DNA from: Alphaproteobacteria bacterium
Lineage (GTDB): Bacteria > Pseudomonadota > Alphaproteobacteria > Rhodobacterales > Rhodobacteraceae
Assembly (NCBI GenBank): GCA_009908505.1
Contig: JAAAPD010000029.1
Location: forward strand, 1 to 64,000
DNA length: 64,000 nt
Reading direction: 5' to 3'
Shown: positions 53,456 through 62,120 of the stretch, in pieces
How the letters are laid out: each line of letters begins with the position of its first letter
Numbering within the stretch: position 1 is the stretch's first letter
Made by a program: the position numbers and the translations under genes
The notes under the pieces: generated by a model
Databases searched by the model: none
What the model was told of the DNA's origin: nothing
Seen by the model: only the letters and a program-made list of their open reading frames with translations

Positions 53456-54337
53456 ATGCTGAATCTCCACCACCTTCGGCTGTTTCGCGCCGTGGCCCGC
53501 GATGGCACCCTGACCGGTGCGGCCCGGGCCCTGAACCTCTCCCAATCGGCGGTCTCGACCCAGGTGCGCGCGCTCGAGGCCGCGCTGGGGCAGGACCTGT
53601 TCGAGCGCAGCGGGCGCAGCCTGGTCCTGACCGAGGCGGGCCGCATCGCGCTGGACCACGCCGAGGAGATCTTTCGCACCGCCGAGGACCTGACCGCGAC
53701 GCTGCGATCCGCCGAAACCCGGCGCAAGGTGCTGCGAGTCGGGGCGCTGGCGACCCTGTCGCGCAATTTCCAGATGGCGTTTCTGGCGCCGCTCCTGGGG
53801 CGCGAGGATGTCGAGATCGTGTTGCGGTCGGGATCTCAGGACAGCCTGCTGCGGGGCCTGGACGCGCTGGCGCTGGACGTGGTGCTGACGAATCTCGTGC
53901 CGCCGCGGGACGCGGCCAGCCCTTACCTGGTGCAGCGCCTGGATGAGCAGCCGGTCAGCCTGGTGGGGGCGCCGGGACGGGCCCCGGCGCCGGGGGCCGG
54001 CATCAAGGGCGTGCTGGCTACCCATCCCCTTGTCCTGCCGACGCCGGAAACGGCGCTGCGGGCGGGCTTTGATGCCTTGCTCGACCGTCTTGGAATCGTG
54101 CCGCGTGTCGCCGCCGAAGCCGACGACATGGCCATGTTGCGCCTGCTGGCGCGGGCCGATGCGGGGGTCGCCGTGATCCCGCCCATCGTGGTGGACCAGG
54201 AATTGCGGGCCGGGCGGCTGGTCGAGTTCGCCCGGCTGGACGAGATCCGCGAGACCTTTTGCGCCGTGACCATGCGCCGTCGCAATCCCAACCCGCTCCT
54301 GGGCGAGCTGCTGTCACCTGCCGAGGCGGGCAGCTAG
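53456..54337 (+). CDS. LysR-family transcriptional regulator of the dab operon
   Basis: The 293-residue LTTR has an N-terminal winged helix (LHHLRLFRAVARDGTLTGAARALNLSQSAVSTQVRALE, residues 2-39) and a periplasmic-binding-like effector domain (LRVGALATLSRNFQMAFL, near 98). Divergent placement to dabB-dabA parallels CbbR-type regulators beside carbon-uptake genes, so it probably senses the inorganic-carbon state. Effector unknown. Its stop overlaps the convergent oxidoreductase by four bases. Confidence 0.9.
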   Translation: MLNLHHLRLFRAVARDGTLTGAARALNLSQSAVSTQVRALEAALGQDLFERSGRSLVLTEAGRIALDHAEEIFRTAEDLTATLRSAETRRKVLRVGALATLSRNFQMAFLAPLLGREDVEIVLRSGSQDSLLRGLDALALDVVLTNLVPPRDAASPYLVQRLDEQPVSLVGAPGRAPAPGAGIKGVLATHPLVLPTPETALRAGFDALLDRLGIVPRVAAEADDMAMLRLLARADAGVAVIPPIVVDQELRAGRLVEFARLDEIRETFCAVTMRRRNPNPLLGELLSPAEAGS

Positions 54338-55422
54338 ACCGGTCGGCCGCGCAGGCGGTGCGGCGTAAGTTGCGCGACGAGTCCGGCCTCGATCTCGGGC
54401 GGACGGCCCGCCACCAGGTCGGCGGCCAGCTGGCTGGCGGCGGGGGCGGTCTGGAACCCGTAGCCGCCTTGCCCGGCCATCCAGATGAAACTGGCATCCT
54501 CCGGGTCGGGACCAAGGACAAGTTGCCGGTCGGGCGCGAAGGTGCGCAGACCCGCCCAGTTGGCCAGCATCTGGGTGACCTCGTAGTGCATCACCGCCTC
54601 GAACCTGGCCAGCCCCTCGGCCAACACCATGTCATCGGCCCAGGCATCCATGGGCGGCTGCGGGTCCTCGTCCCCCGGCGAGACGATCAGCGCCCCGGCA
54701 TCGGGTTTCGTGTACCAGGATTCGCCGACCCCGAAGACCATTGGCCAGGTGGTGGGGTCCAGAACATCGGGGGCGGGAATGCGGGCCATGGACCGGCGGA
54801 GCGGATGCACGCCCAGCGGCGTGATTCCGGCCATGTGTGCGATTTCGTCCACCCAGGCGCCGGCGGCATTGACGATGTTGCGGGCCTCCAGAACCTCGCC
54901 GCCGGTATCGACGCGCCAGCCGGTGGCGGTCTTCTCGATATGGCGCAGCTCGGCCCGGGTGCGAAGGGTGCCGCCATTGGCGCGGATCTCGGCGGCGAAG
55001 TTCTGCACCAGCCGGTCGGTGTCGATATCCCAGGCCGCCTCATGGTGGCCCACCAGCGGCGCGGCCTGGGTATCGAGAATGGGGAACAGCGCGCGGGCCT
55101 CGTCGGGGGTGATCCGCTCCATCCCCATGGCGACGACCTCTTCTTCGAACTGGTCGCGTTCCGCCTCGGTCGCGGCCAGCATCAGGCCGCGCGGGCTGAG
55201 AACGCCGCCATTGGCCTCGTGGTGATAGGTCGCGCTGGCCTGGCTGAGCGCCATGGTCGAAGGCTTGCCATAGCGCGTCTCGAACAGCGCGGCGGACCGC
55301 CCCGAGGCGTGAAAGGCCAGCGCGTCCTCACGTTCCAGCAGGGTCACCGTCCCAAGATGCGCCAGTCGCGCCCCGATCGAGGTTCCCGCGATGCCGCCGC
55401 CGATGATGAGGAAATCCGTCAT
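54334..55422 (-). CDS. FAD-dependent oxidoreductase, DAO family
   Basis: The 362-residue protein has the FAD Rossmann motif [19 protein letters not shown] at its N terminus and ASGRSAALFETRYG. The DAO-family IVNAAGAWVDEIAHMAG is near 205-221, and the C-terminal WMAGQGGYGFQTAPAASQLAADL is the FAD-closing segment. It probably oxidises a C-N bond of an amino acid, D-amino acid or N-alkyl glycine. It lies downstream of the XRE-type regulator on the same strand (128-base gap) and beside the hydrolase/peptide transporter, so it may act on the product of that system. ATG 55422 starts at the Rossmann strand; the open frame continues further without similarity. Confidence 0.85.
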   Translation of the reverse strand: MTDFLIIGGGIAGTSIGARLAHLGTVTLLEREDALAFHASGRSAALFETRYGKPSTMALSQASATYHHEANGGVLSPRGLMLAATEAERDQFEEEVVAMGMERITPDEARALFPILDTQAAPLVGHHEAAWDIDTDRLVQNFAAEIRANGGTLRTRAELRHIEKTATGWRVDTGGEVLEARNIVNAAGAWVDEIAHMAGITPLGVHPLRRSMARIPAPDVLDPTTWPMVFGVGESWYTKPDAGALIVSPGDEDPQPPMDAWADDMVLAEGLARFEAVMHYEVTQMLANWAGLRTFAPDRQLVLGPDPEDASFIWMAGQGGYGFQTAPAASQLAADLVAGRPPEIEAGLVAQLTPHRLRGRPV

Positions 55423-55550
55423 GATGCCCCGTTTGTTCTGTTGCGCTGGAAGACAACCACGGCAACGACGAAAGGGAAAGGGCCGGCACGGGAATGCCAC
55501 GGGGCATCGGCCGCGTGCGGTTCGCCAGGCGGCACCACATCCGGGCCGCC

Positions 55551-56363
55551 CTAGGGTTCCTCGACGTCCAGGACGAAGGACGATGTGTCGATGGTGTTTT
55601 CGATCAATCCAAGGATTTCTCCGCGTATCGCGCCATGATCGGGTGAAAAGAGCCCGGTCCGTTTCAAGGCCTGGCGCAGGTTGATGTCGGTGCCCAGGTA
55701 TTCGAGGGCCACCTTCGAGGCGCCGGGCTTGCGCCCGCGCCGGGTCGGCCCGCCGGTCTGGATGCCGAGCAACAGCCCGATCCGCGTCCTGTGGCTGGGA
55801 TAGAGCGTGGCCTGGGTGATCGTGTTCACCTCGATCGCCTCGTATTCGAGAATGTGAAGGCGGTCGGCAAGATAAAACAGAACGCCTTCGTACTTGTTCA
55901 ATCCGTTCGACCGCCCGGTATCGGGGTCGCGCAGGATCTCGATGTTCTTCCAGTAATACTTGCCGTCCTCGCGGTAGATCAGCGCGAGCGAACGAATGAT
56001 CTTTCCCTGATTGCCGAAGGAATAGAAGTAGCGGAAATAGTAGCCGAGGTATTTCTCCAGGTCCTGGCTGTGCTGATACAGCTTGTCGAGGTGGCGCAGC
56101 GGCTTGCTCAGCGCCTGTTGCTGGATCGGCTTGCGTTTCAGCGCGACGATGTCCTCGAATTGCCTTGTGTCCAGCAAGAGCTCGGATTCCGAGACGCCAA
56201 AGAAATCGCAGATCCGGCGCATGTTTCGGCGCGAGGGGTGCGATGTGCCGGCGAGATACTTGTTGAACTGCTGGCGGTTGATGTCCAGCCGCCGGCAGAC
56301 CTCGGCGATCGAGGGGTGGTAGCTGCAAAGAAGGGCGAGGTTGTGGCGAAGCTGGTCGGACAT
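55551..56363 (-). CDS. XRE-type helix-turn-helix regulator
   Basis: The 270-residue protein has an N-terminal HTH (RHNLALLCSYHPSIAEVCRRLDINRQQFNKYL, residues ~6-37, followed by GTSHPSRRNMRRICDFFGV). The C-terminal ~190-residue domain is rich in Tyr and Arg (YYFRYFYSFGNQGK; ILEYEAIEVNT; GIQTGGPTRRGRKP) and probably senses a ligand. It faces the CocE-type hydrolase across 132 bases, and the repeated GCGAA operator there and before the transporter is likely its binding site. Neither effector nor polarity is known. Confidence 0.82.
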   Translation of the reverse strand: MSDQLRHNLALLCSYHPSIAEVCRRLDINRQQFNKYLAGTSHPSRRNMRRICDFFGVSESELLLDTRQFEDIVALKRKPIQQQALSKPLRHLDKLYQHSQDLEKYLGYYFRYFYSFGNQGKIIRSLALIYREDGKYYWKNIEILRDPDTGRSNGLNKYEGVLFYLADRLHILEYEAIEVNTITQATLYPSHRTRIGLLLGIQTGGPTRRGRKPGASKVALEYLGTDINLRQALKRTGLFSPDHGAIRGEILGLIENTIDTSSFVLDVEEP

Positions 56364-56397
56364 TCCCTTTGGTAAGATGATGCGCTTGCCGCGTCAA

Positions 56398-56419
56398 TTC
56401 GCGAATGTATGCGAAATTG
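56398..56419. promoter_or_regulatory. Operator copy 1 between regulator and hydrolase
   Basis: GCGAATGTATGCGAAATTG (56401-56419) is a direct repeat of GCGAA. Together with TTCGC at 56398 it also reads TTCGC-N8-GCGAA. The same arrangement recurs before the substrate-binding protein gene (58534-58565), with 15 of 19 bases identical and all mismatches in the central four. It lies 35 bases upstream of the regulator start. Confidence 0.65.
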
Positions 56420-56495
56420 TTCCCGGCCACGGGGCGCGTAGTCTTTCCGGTGACCCCGGCGACACAGGGGCGCGGGACATGCGAAAGGCGGAAAA

Positions 56496-58517
56496 ATGGA
56501 GCAGGTTGCGGACTACCCCCACGACGTGAGGGAAATACACCATATCGAAGTCCCGATGCCGGATGGTTGCAGGCTGGCCGCCCGCATTTGGATGCCCGAG
56601 GGTGCGGACGAGACGCCGGTTCCCGCGATCTTGGAATACCTGCCCTATCGCAAGAATGACTTCACCACGGCGCGCGATGCCTCGATGCAGCCCTATCTGG
56701 CCGGGCATGGCTATGCGGTGGTCCGGCTTGACCTGCGCGGCGCGGGCGATTCCGAGGGGCTGATGGTGGATGAGTATCTGCCACAGGAACTTCAGGATGG
56801 CTGTGACGCGATCGCATGGATCGCCGAACAGCACTGGTGCGATGGCAATGTGGGCATGATCGGCATTTCATGGGGCGGGTTCAACGGGTTGCAGATCGCC
56901 GCCCTGCAGCCGCCCGCGCTCAAGGCGGTGGTGACGCTTTGTTCCACCGATGACCGCTACGCGGACGATATACACTACATGGGCGGTTGCCTGCTGGGCG
57001 AGCAGCTCAGCTGGGCCTCGATCATGTTCGGGCGCAACACGCTGCCGCCGGACCCCGCCAATGTGGGCGACAAATGGCGCGACATGTGGCTGGAGCGGCT
57101 GGAGGGCAGCGGGCTGTGGCTGAAGAACTGGCTGGAGCATCAGCGGCGCGATGACTTCTGGCGGCATGGCTCGATCTGCGAGGACTGGTCGAGGGTGCAG
57201 GTGCCCGTCTACGCCGTGTCCGGCTGGGCCGACGGCTACCCGCGCAGCGTGTTTCGCCTGATGGAAAACCTGCAGGGGCCCCGCAAGGGCCTTGTTGGGC
57301 CCTGGGCGCATCGCTACCCGCATCTGGGGGAGCCGGGGCCGGCCATCGGGTTCCTTCAGGATGAATTGCGGTGGTGGGATCATTGGCTGAAAGGGCGTGA
57401 CACCGGCATCATGGATGAACCGATGCTGCGCCTTTACATGCAGGACAGCGTGCCGCCGCAAGGTTACTACGAGGTCCGTCCCGGCCGCTGGATCGCCGAG
57501 CCGAGATGGCCGTCGCCGCACATCGCCCGAACGCCGTTTCACCTGACGCCCGGCGGCGAGCTCAGCCTTGAGCGGCCCGACCGGGGTTCGGTCCTGGACC
57601 ATCGCAGCCCCGCGGATGTGGGAATGGCCTCGGGCAAATGGTGCGGCTATGGCACGCCGGGGGATGCCCCGGTGGATCAGCGCCGCGAAGATGCCGGCAG
57701 CCTGTGTTTCGACCTCGACATCCCCGAGGATGGACTGGCCTTCGCAGGCGATGCCGCGGTGCACCTGCGGCTTAGCGTGGACCGGCCCGTGGCTCAGCTG
57801 GCCGCGCGGCTGGTCGATGTGCATCCCGACGGGCGCGCGACGCGCCTGTCCTTCGGGGTTCTCAATCTGACCCATCGGACTGCTCATGACCAGCCCGCCG
57901 TTCTAGTGCCGGGCGAGGTCTTTGACGTGACCATCCCGATGAAGCACGTCGCCCAGAGTCTGCCGGCCGGGCATCGCCTGCGCCTGGCGCTGTCGAGCAG
58001 CTATTTCCCGATGATCTGGCCAGCGCCCGAGCCGGTTACCCTCTCGGTTCATACGGATGGCAGCGCGCTGGAGCTGCCCCTGCGTGCGCCTGCGCCTTTG
58101 GATGATGCTTTGGCCGCCTTCGATACACCGGTGGCCGGGCCGCCGCCGCCGACCGAACAGATCGCCGAACCGGAAACCTGGTTCCGCATCGTCGAGGATG
58201 CCGCGAAAGCTGAAATCCAGATGCAGATCGCCGATGGTGGCGGTATCACGCGGCTCTTGACCAATGACCTGACCCTGCACAAGCAGGGATACGAGACCTA
58301 TGGCGTGAGGCTCGATGACGTGACCACGGCCTGGGGGCGCACCGAATGGCATTACGGGCTCAGCCGTGGCGACTGGTCGGTGCGGTCGCAAACCCGGACC
58401 CTGCTGCGCGCGGATGCCGATGATTTCATCATCACTGCCGAATTGCGGGCCTGGGAGGGCGATGACCTGGTGGTCGAAAGGCACTGGGACGAACGCATTC
58501 CGCGTGACCACATGTGA
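56496..58517 (+). CDS. CocE/NonD family alpha/beta hydrolase (peptidase S15 type)
   Basis: The 673-residue cytosolic protein (no signal peptide) has the Xaa-Pro dipeptidyl-peptidase/cocaine-esterase fold. The catalytic triad is readable: Ser125 in GISWGG, Asp246 in GWADGY and His272 in GPWAHRYP. The C-terminal jelly-roll (LSVDRPVAQLAARLVDVHPDG, residues ~430) is followed by an extra ~170-residue C-terminal segment. Relatives hydrolyse ester or amide bonds of acylated compounds. Because a peptide-type ABC importer follows, the substrate is probably an imported N-acyl, amide or peptide-like compound. Confidence 0.88.
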   Translation: MEQVADYPHDVREIHHIEVPMPDGCRLAARIWMPEGADETPVPAILEYLPYRKNDFTTARDASMQPYLAGHGYAVVRLDLRGAGDSEGLMVDEYLPQELQDGCDAIAWIAEQHWCDGNVGMIGISWGGFNGLQIAALQPPALKAVVTLCSTDDRYADDIHYMGGCLLGEQLSWASIMFGRNTLPPDPANVGDKWRDMWLERLEGSGLWLKNWLEHQRRDDFWRHGSICEDWSRVQVPVYAVSGWADGYPRSVFRLMENLQGPRKGLVGPWAHRYPHLGEPGPAIGFLQDELRWWDHWLKGRDTGIMDEPMLRLYMQDSVPPQGYYEVRPGRWIAEPRWPSPHIARTPFHLTPGGELSLERPDRGSVLDHRSPADVGMASGKWCGYGTPGDAPVDQRREDAGSLCFDLDIPEDGLAFAGDAAVHLRLSVDRPVAQLAARLVDVHPDGRATRLSFGVLNLTHRTAHDQPAVLVPGEVFDVTIPMKHVAQSLPAGHRLRLALSSSYFPMIWPAPEPVTLSVHTDGSALELPLRAPAPLDDALAAFDTPVAGPPPPTEQIAEPETWFRIVEDAAKAEIQMQIADGGGITRLLTNDLTLHKQGYETYGVRLDDVTTAWGRTEWHYGLSRGDWSVRSQTRTLLRADADDFIITAELRAWEGDDLVVERHWDERIPRDHM

Positions 58518-58533
58518 GTTGAGTGAAGTAATT

Positions 58534-58565
58534 TTCGCGTCATATAGCGAATCCAAGCGAAATTG
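58534..58565. promoter_or_regulatory. Operator copy 2 before the transporter operon
   Basis: TTCGC (58534-58538), eight bases, then GCGAATCCAAGCGAAATTG (58547-58565) repeats the arrangement seen at 56398-56419: TTCGC-N8-GCGAA plus the direct GCGAA repeat ten bases on. It starts 17 bases after the hydrolase stop and ends 58 bases before the binding-protein ATG. Confidence 0.65.
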
Positions 58566-58622
58566 ACCGGTGGCGGAACCATGCCATGCTTCGGTCAGAA
58601 GATGTCTAGGGAGGACACGATC

Positions 58623-60173
58623 ATGAAACAGACAGGAACAACCCGCCGAGGCTTTCTCGGCAGCACGGCGGCGCTGGGTGCGCTGGGCCTTGCCCCGACC
58701 TGGACCACGGCGGCCTTCGCCCAGACGGGCGGGACGCTGCGCTTGCGGATCGACGGCGACAACGACGTGCTTGACCCGGGCTTCATGACAGGCGGCACCG
58801 AGATCGAAGCGCAAAAGCAGTGTTTGCCGTTCCTGGCGCAATATGCCCGCGACGGCGATACCTTCACGTGGGAGCCGACCTATTTCGTCACCAAGCTGGA
58901 ACAGCGTGACGCCACCCATATCGATTTCGAATTGACCGATGGGCTGGTCTGGTCGAACGGCTATGGCCCCGTCATGGCCTCGGACGTCAAGTTTTCCTAT
59001 GAACGGATGAAGGACAGCGACTGGTCCGGGTATTTCGATGCGCTGGACCGCGTCGATGTGACCGGCGACCGCACGGGCACCATCGTGCTGAGCCAGCCCT
59101 TCGCGCCCTTCATCATGATCACGCTGTGCCATGGCCCCGGTGCCGTGCTTAGCGAAAAGGCCATGGCGGACGTGGACGGTCGGTTCACCACGGCGTTCCC
59201 AGCTGTATGCGGCCCCTACACCTACGAGGCGACGCCGGGCCAGCGCGCGGTTTTCACCGCGAACCCCGACTGGACCGGGCCGAAACCGGCCTTCGACCGG
59301 GTGGAATGCAATGTCATCACCGAGGTCAAGGCGGCCGAACTGGCCTTCGAGGCCGGAGAGCTGGACTGCACCGAGGTTGGCGCCGACACCCTGGCGCGTT
59401 ATACCAAGGACATGCCCGAAGGCACCGGCATCGCCGTCGCGGGCGAGCTGCAATACATGTGGATGGGGATGAACACCGAACATCCCAAGCTGCAGGACAT
59501 CCGCGTGCGCCAGGCGATCCAGCATGCGGTGGATGTCGATACCATCCTGCAAGGGGCCTATTCCGGCACCACGGCGAAGTCCCACGGCATCATCTGCCCC
59601 GGCCTGACCGGCCAGCGCGACAGCGCCGGCTACAGCTATGACCCCGCCCGCGCGCGCGAGCTTCTGGCCGAGGCGGGCGTCTCCGGCCTGGAGTTGACGC
59701 TGCGCACGCTCAACAACCAGGAGCGGATGCTGACGGCCCAGATCATGCAGGCCAATCTCGCGACCATCGGGATCACCGTGAAGGTGCTGCCGCTCGACTC
59801 TGGCCCGTTCTGGGAAATGGGCCAGGAAAGCAAGGGCGACACCTGGAAGGACCTGGAATTGTGGCTGATGCGCTTCGGCACGACGCCCGACCCCTATGAA
59901 GCCACGCAATGGTTCACCTCGGACCAGGTCGGCGTCTGGAACTGGGAGCGTTGGACGGACGAGGAGTATGACCGCCTCTATGATGAGGGCATTAACGAAA
60001 CCGACCCGCAAAAGCGCCATGACATCTATGTCCGGATGCAGGAGATCATGGAAAACACGGGCGCCTATGTCTGGATCAACCACGAGCCGGAAGCCTTCGT
60101 GCACAGCACCGCGGTCGGCGTGAACGCCGCGCCGTCGGGCGAACTGAATTATCGCAGGTTCACCAGGGCCTGA
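58623..60173 (+). CDS. Peptide-type ABC transporter substrate-binding protein (family 5)
   Basis: The 516-residue SBP has a probable Tat signal (RRGFLG, then a hydrophobic stretch, cleavage after AFA near 35). The family 5 body has LEQRDATHIDFELTDGLVWSNG, VMASDVKFSYERM, IRVRQAIQHAVDVDTI and YSYDPARARELLAEAGV. It captures oligopeptides, opines or related substrates in the periplasm. ATG 58623 has GGGAGG eight bases upstream; the MSRED extension is unlikely. Preceded by operator copy 2 and followed by a strong hairpin. Confidence 0.92.
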   Translation: MKQTGTTRRGFLGSTAALGALGLAPTWTTAAFAQTGGTLRLRIDGDNDVLDPGFMTGGTEIEAQKQCLPFLAQYARDGDTFTWEPTYFVTKLEQRDATHIDFELTDGLVWSNGYGPVMASDVKFSYERMKDSDWSGYFDALDRVDVTGDRTGTIVLSQPFAPFIMITLCHGPGAVLSEKAMADVDGRFTTAFPAVCGPYTYEATPGQRAVFTANPDWTGPKPAFDRVECNVITEVKAAELAFEAGELDCTEVGADTLARYTKDMPEGTGIAVAGELQYMWMGMNTEHPKLQDIRVRQAIQHAVDVDTILQGAYSGTTAKSHGIICPGLTGQRDSAGYSYDPARARELLAEAGVSGLELTLRTLNNQERMLTAQIMQANLATIGITVKVLPLDSGPFWEMGQESKGDTWKDLELWLMRFGTTPDPYEATQWFTSDQVGVWNWERWTDEEYDRLYDEGINETDPQKRHDIYVRMQEIMENTGAYVWINHEPEAFVHSTAVGVNAAPSGELNYRRFTRA

Positions 60174-60189
60174 CATTCCGCGCCCGGGG

Positions 60190-60217
60190 CCGGCCCGCGC
60201 CATGGCGCGCGGGCCGG
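60190..60217 (+). other. Intergenic mRNA hairpin
   Basis: CCGGCCCGCGC (60190-60200) and GCGCGGGCCGG (60207-60217) form an 11-bp stem with a 6-base loop and only TATTCTG behind. It probably stabilises the binding-protein message or attenuates the permease genes. Confidence 0.65.
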
Positions 60218-60249
60218 TATTCTGAAACTCGGTCGAGGGGAGGTCGTCC

Positions 60250-61194
60250 GTGCTTTATTACCTTGCCAAACGTTTGGGACTGTCGGCGGTGGTGGTCTGC
60301 CTCGTGGTGCTGGTTCTCTTTTCGTTGCTCTATTTCATTCCCGGCGACCCGGTGACCATCGCGCTCGGGCCGCGCGCGACAGAAGAGGCCATCGCGCGCT
60401 ATGCCGAGAAAATGCACCTGGACGAGCCGGTCTGGCGGCAGTTCCTGATCTATATCGGCAATGCGCTGACCGGCGATCTGGGGCTCGACGTCTTTTCCGA
60501 CAGGCCGGTGACCGCCATCATCATGGAGCGGATCGGCTTTACCCTGGCGCTCGTGGGCGCAGGCATGGGCTGGGCGATGCTTTTGGGCATCCCGCTGGGC
60601 TGCCTCGCGGCGGTCAAACCCAATAGCTGGATCGACCGCATCACCGGCGTGTTGTCGGTGGGCACGATCGCGGTGCCGTCCTTTCTCGTGTCGATCTGGG
60701 CGCTTCTGATCTTTGCGGTGCATCTGCGCTGGCTGCCGGCCATCGGCGCGGGCGAGCCGGGGCAGATCGGCGATCAGCTTTCGCACCTGATCCTGCCGGC
60801 CTTTGCCATCGGGCTAAGCTGGGTGGGCTATCTCGCGCGGATGGTGCGGGCCTCGATGCTCGAGGTGATGGGCGAGAATTACATCCGCTCGGCGCGCGCC
60901 TTCGGCCTGCTGCCGCGGCGGGTGATCTTCGGATATGCGCTTCGCGTCGCCATCCTGCCGACCATCACGCTGATCGGCATGGGCTTCGGCGGCATGATCT
61001 CTTCGACGGTATTTGCAGAGATCATCTTTGCCCGCCCCGGCATCGGCAAGCTGATCTTCGACGCCGTCATGGCGCGCAATTTCCCCATTGTGCAGGGCGC
61101 GGTTCTGGTGGCCACCGGTCTCTATATCTTCGTCGTCCTGTTTTCCGACATCCTCATAGCCTGGTTTGATCCCCGTGTCCGAGAATCGCTCTGA
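60250..61194 (+). CDS. Peptide-type ABC transporter permease (DppB-like)
   Basis: The 314-residue BPD_transp_1 permease opens with the DppB/OppB signature LYYLAKRLGLSAVVV and the FIPGDPVTIALGPRA loop, and has the EAA segment SARAFGLLPRRVIFGYALR near 215. Six helices. The start is GTG 60250, preceded by GGGGAGG. Its 3' end overlaps the next permease gene by 20 bases. Confidence 0.93.
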   Translation: MLYYLAKRLGLSAVVVCLVVLVLFSLLYFIPGDPVTIALGPRATEEAIARYAEKMHLDEPVWRQFLIYIGNALTGDLGLDVFSDRPVTAIIMERIGFTLALVGAGMGWAMLLGIPLGCLAAVKPNSWIDRITGVLSVGTIAVPSFLVSIWALLIFAVHLRWLPAIGAGEPGQIGDQLSHLILPAFAIGLSWVGYLARMVRASMLEVMGENYIRSARAFGLLPRRVIFGYALRVAILPTITLIGMGFGGMISSTVFAEIIFARPGIGKLIFDAVMARNFPIVQGAVLVATGLYIFVVLFSDILIAWFDPRVRESL

Positions 61195-62119
61195 ATCCGA
61201 AACCGGAGTCCCGGCTGTTGACGCGACGGGTCTTCCCGACCACGTCACCGAGTCCGAGATCCGTGAATCCGCCGCGCGCGAGCGCCGCGAAAAGCTGCGC
61301 ATGTTCCTGACCAACTGGCAGGGGCTGACAGGGCTGATCCTTGTCACCGTCTTCTTCGCAAGCGCCATCTTCGCGCCCTGGCTGGCGCCCTACGATCCCA
61401 ACGCGCTGGACGTGCCGGCGCGCCTGTCGGGCCCCACGCTGGAGCACCTGGCCGGGACGGACCAACTGGGCCGCGATACGCTGTCACGCATTCTCTACGG
61501 TGGGCGCGTGGCTCTCTATATCGCGGCGATCGGGGTGTCCGTGTCACTGGTCATCGGCTTGATACTGGGCATGATCGCCGGATTCGGGCCGCGATGGCTT
61601 GACAGCCTGCTGCTGCTGTTATTCGACACCGTGCGTTCTTTCCCGACGATCGTGCTGGCGCTGGCCACGGTGGCGCTGACGGGTCCCAGCCTGACGGTGG
61701 TGCTGGCGATCGTGATCATCACCTCGATCCCGCAATATGCAAGGGTGGCGCGGACCGCCACGCTGACGCTCAAAAACACCGATTTCATCCTTGCCGAGCG
61801 GTCCCTCGGCGCAGGCATGACGCGGACGCTGCTGCACCACGTGATGCCGAATGTCGTTGGCCCGCTTCTGATCCTGGCCGCGATGGAAGTGCCGGTGGTG
61901 GTCACGGTCGAGGCGGGGCTGAGCTTTCTGGGCCTCGGCGTGACCCCGCCCACGGCCAGCTGGGGCACCATCCTGAACGAGGGCTATCTGGTGATCCGCG
62001 ACGCGCCCTGGATGGTGATCGCCGGGGGCATACCGCTGATCCTGACCACGCTGGGCTTTACCTTCCTTGGCGAAGCGCTGCGCGACATTTTCGATCCACG
62101 CATGGGGAAAGGACGCTGA
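61175..62119 (+). CDS. Peptide-type ABC transporter permease (DppC-like)
   Basis: The 314-residue permease has a hydrophilic N-terminal tail and then DppC-type sequence: FAPWLAPYDPNALDVPARL, LGRDTLSRILYGGRVAL, and the EAA loop ERSLGAGMTRTLLHHVMPN. I choose GTG 61175 (MSENRSESE); TTG 61166 is a near alternative, and no clear ribosome site distinguishes them, consistent with coupling to the preceding gene. Confidence 0.9.
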   Translation: MSENRSESETGVPAVDATGLPDHVTESEIRESAARERREKLRMFLTNWQGLTGLILVTVFFASAIFAPWLAPYDPNALDVPARLSGPTLEHLAGTDQLGRDTLSRILYGGRVALYIAAIGVSVSLVIGLILGMIAGFGPRWLDSLLLLLFDTVRSFPTIVLALATVALTGPSLTVVLAIVIITSIPQYARVARTATLTLKNTDFILAERSLGAGMTRTLLHHVMPNVVGPLLILAAMEVPVVVTVEAGLSFLGLGVTPPTASWGTILNEGYLVIRDAPWMVIAGGIPLILTTLGFTFLGEALRDIFDPRMGKGR

Positions 62120-62120
62120 C

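Noticed and set aside
57903-60203. Open frame of about 766 codons on the minus strand
   Set aside because: Antisense shadow of the hydrolase end and the peptide-binding protein gene, and it would run across the operator copy 2.
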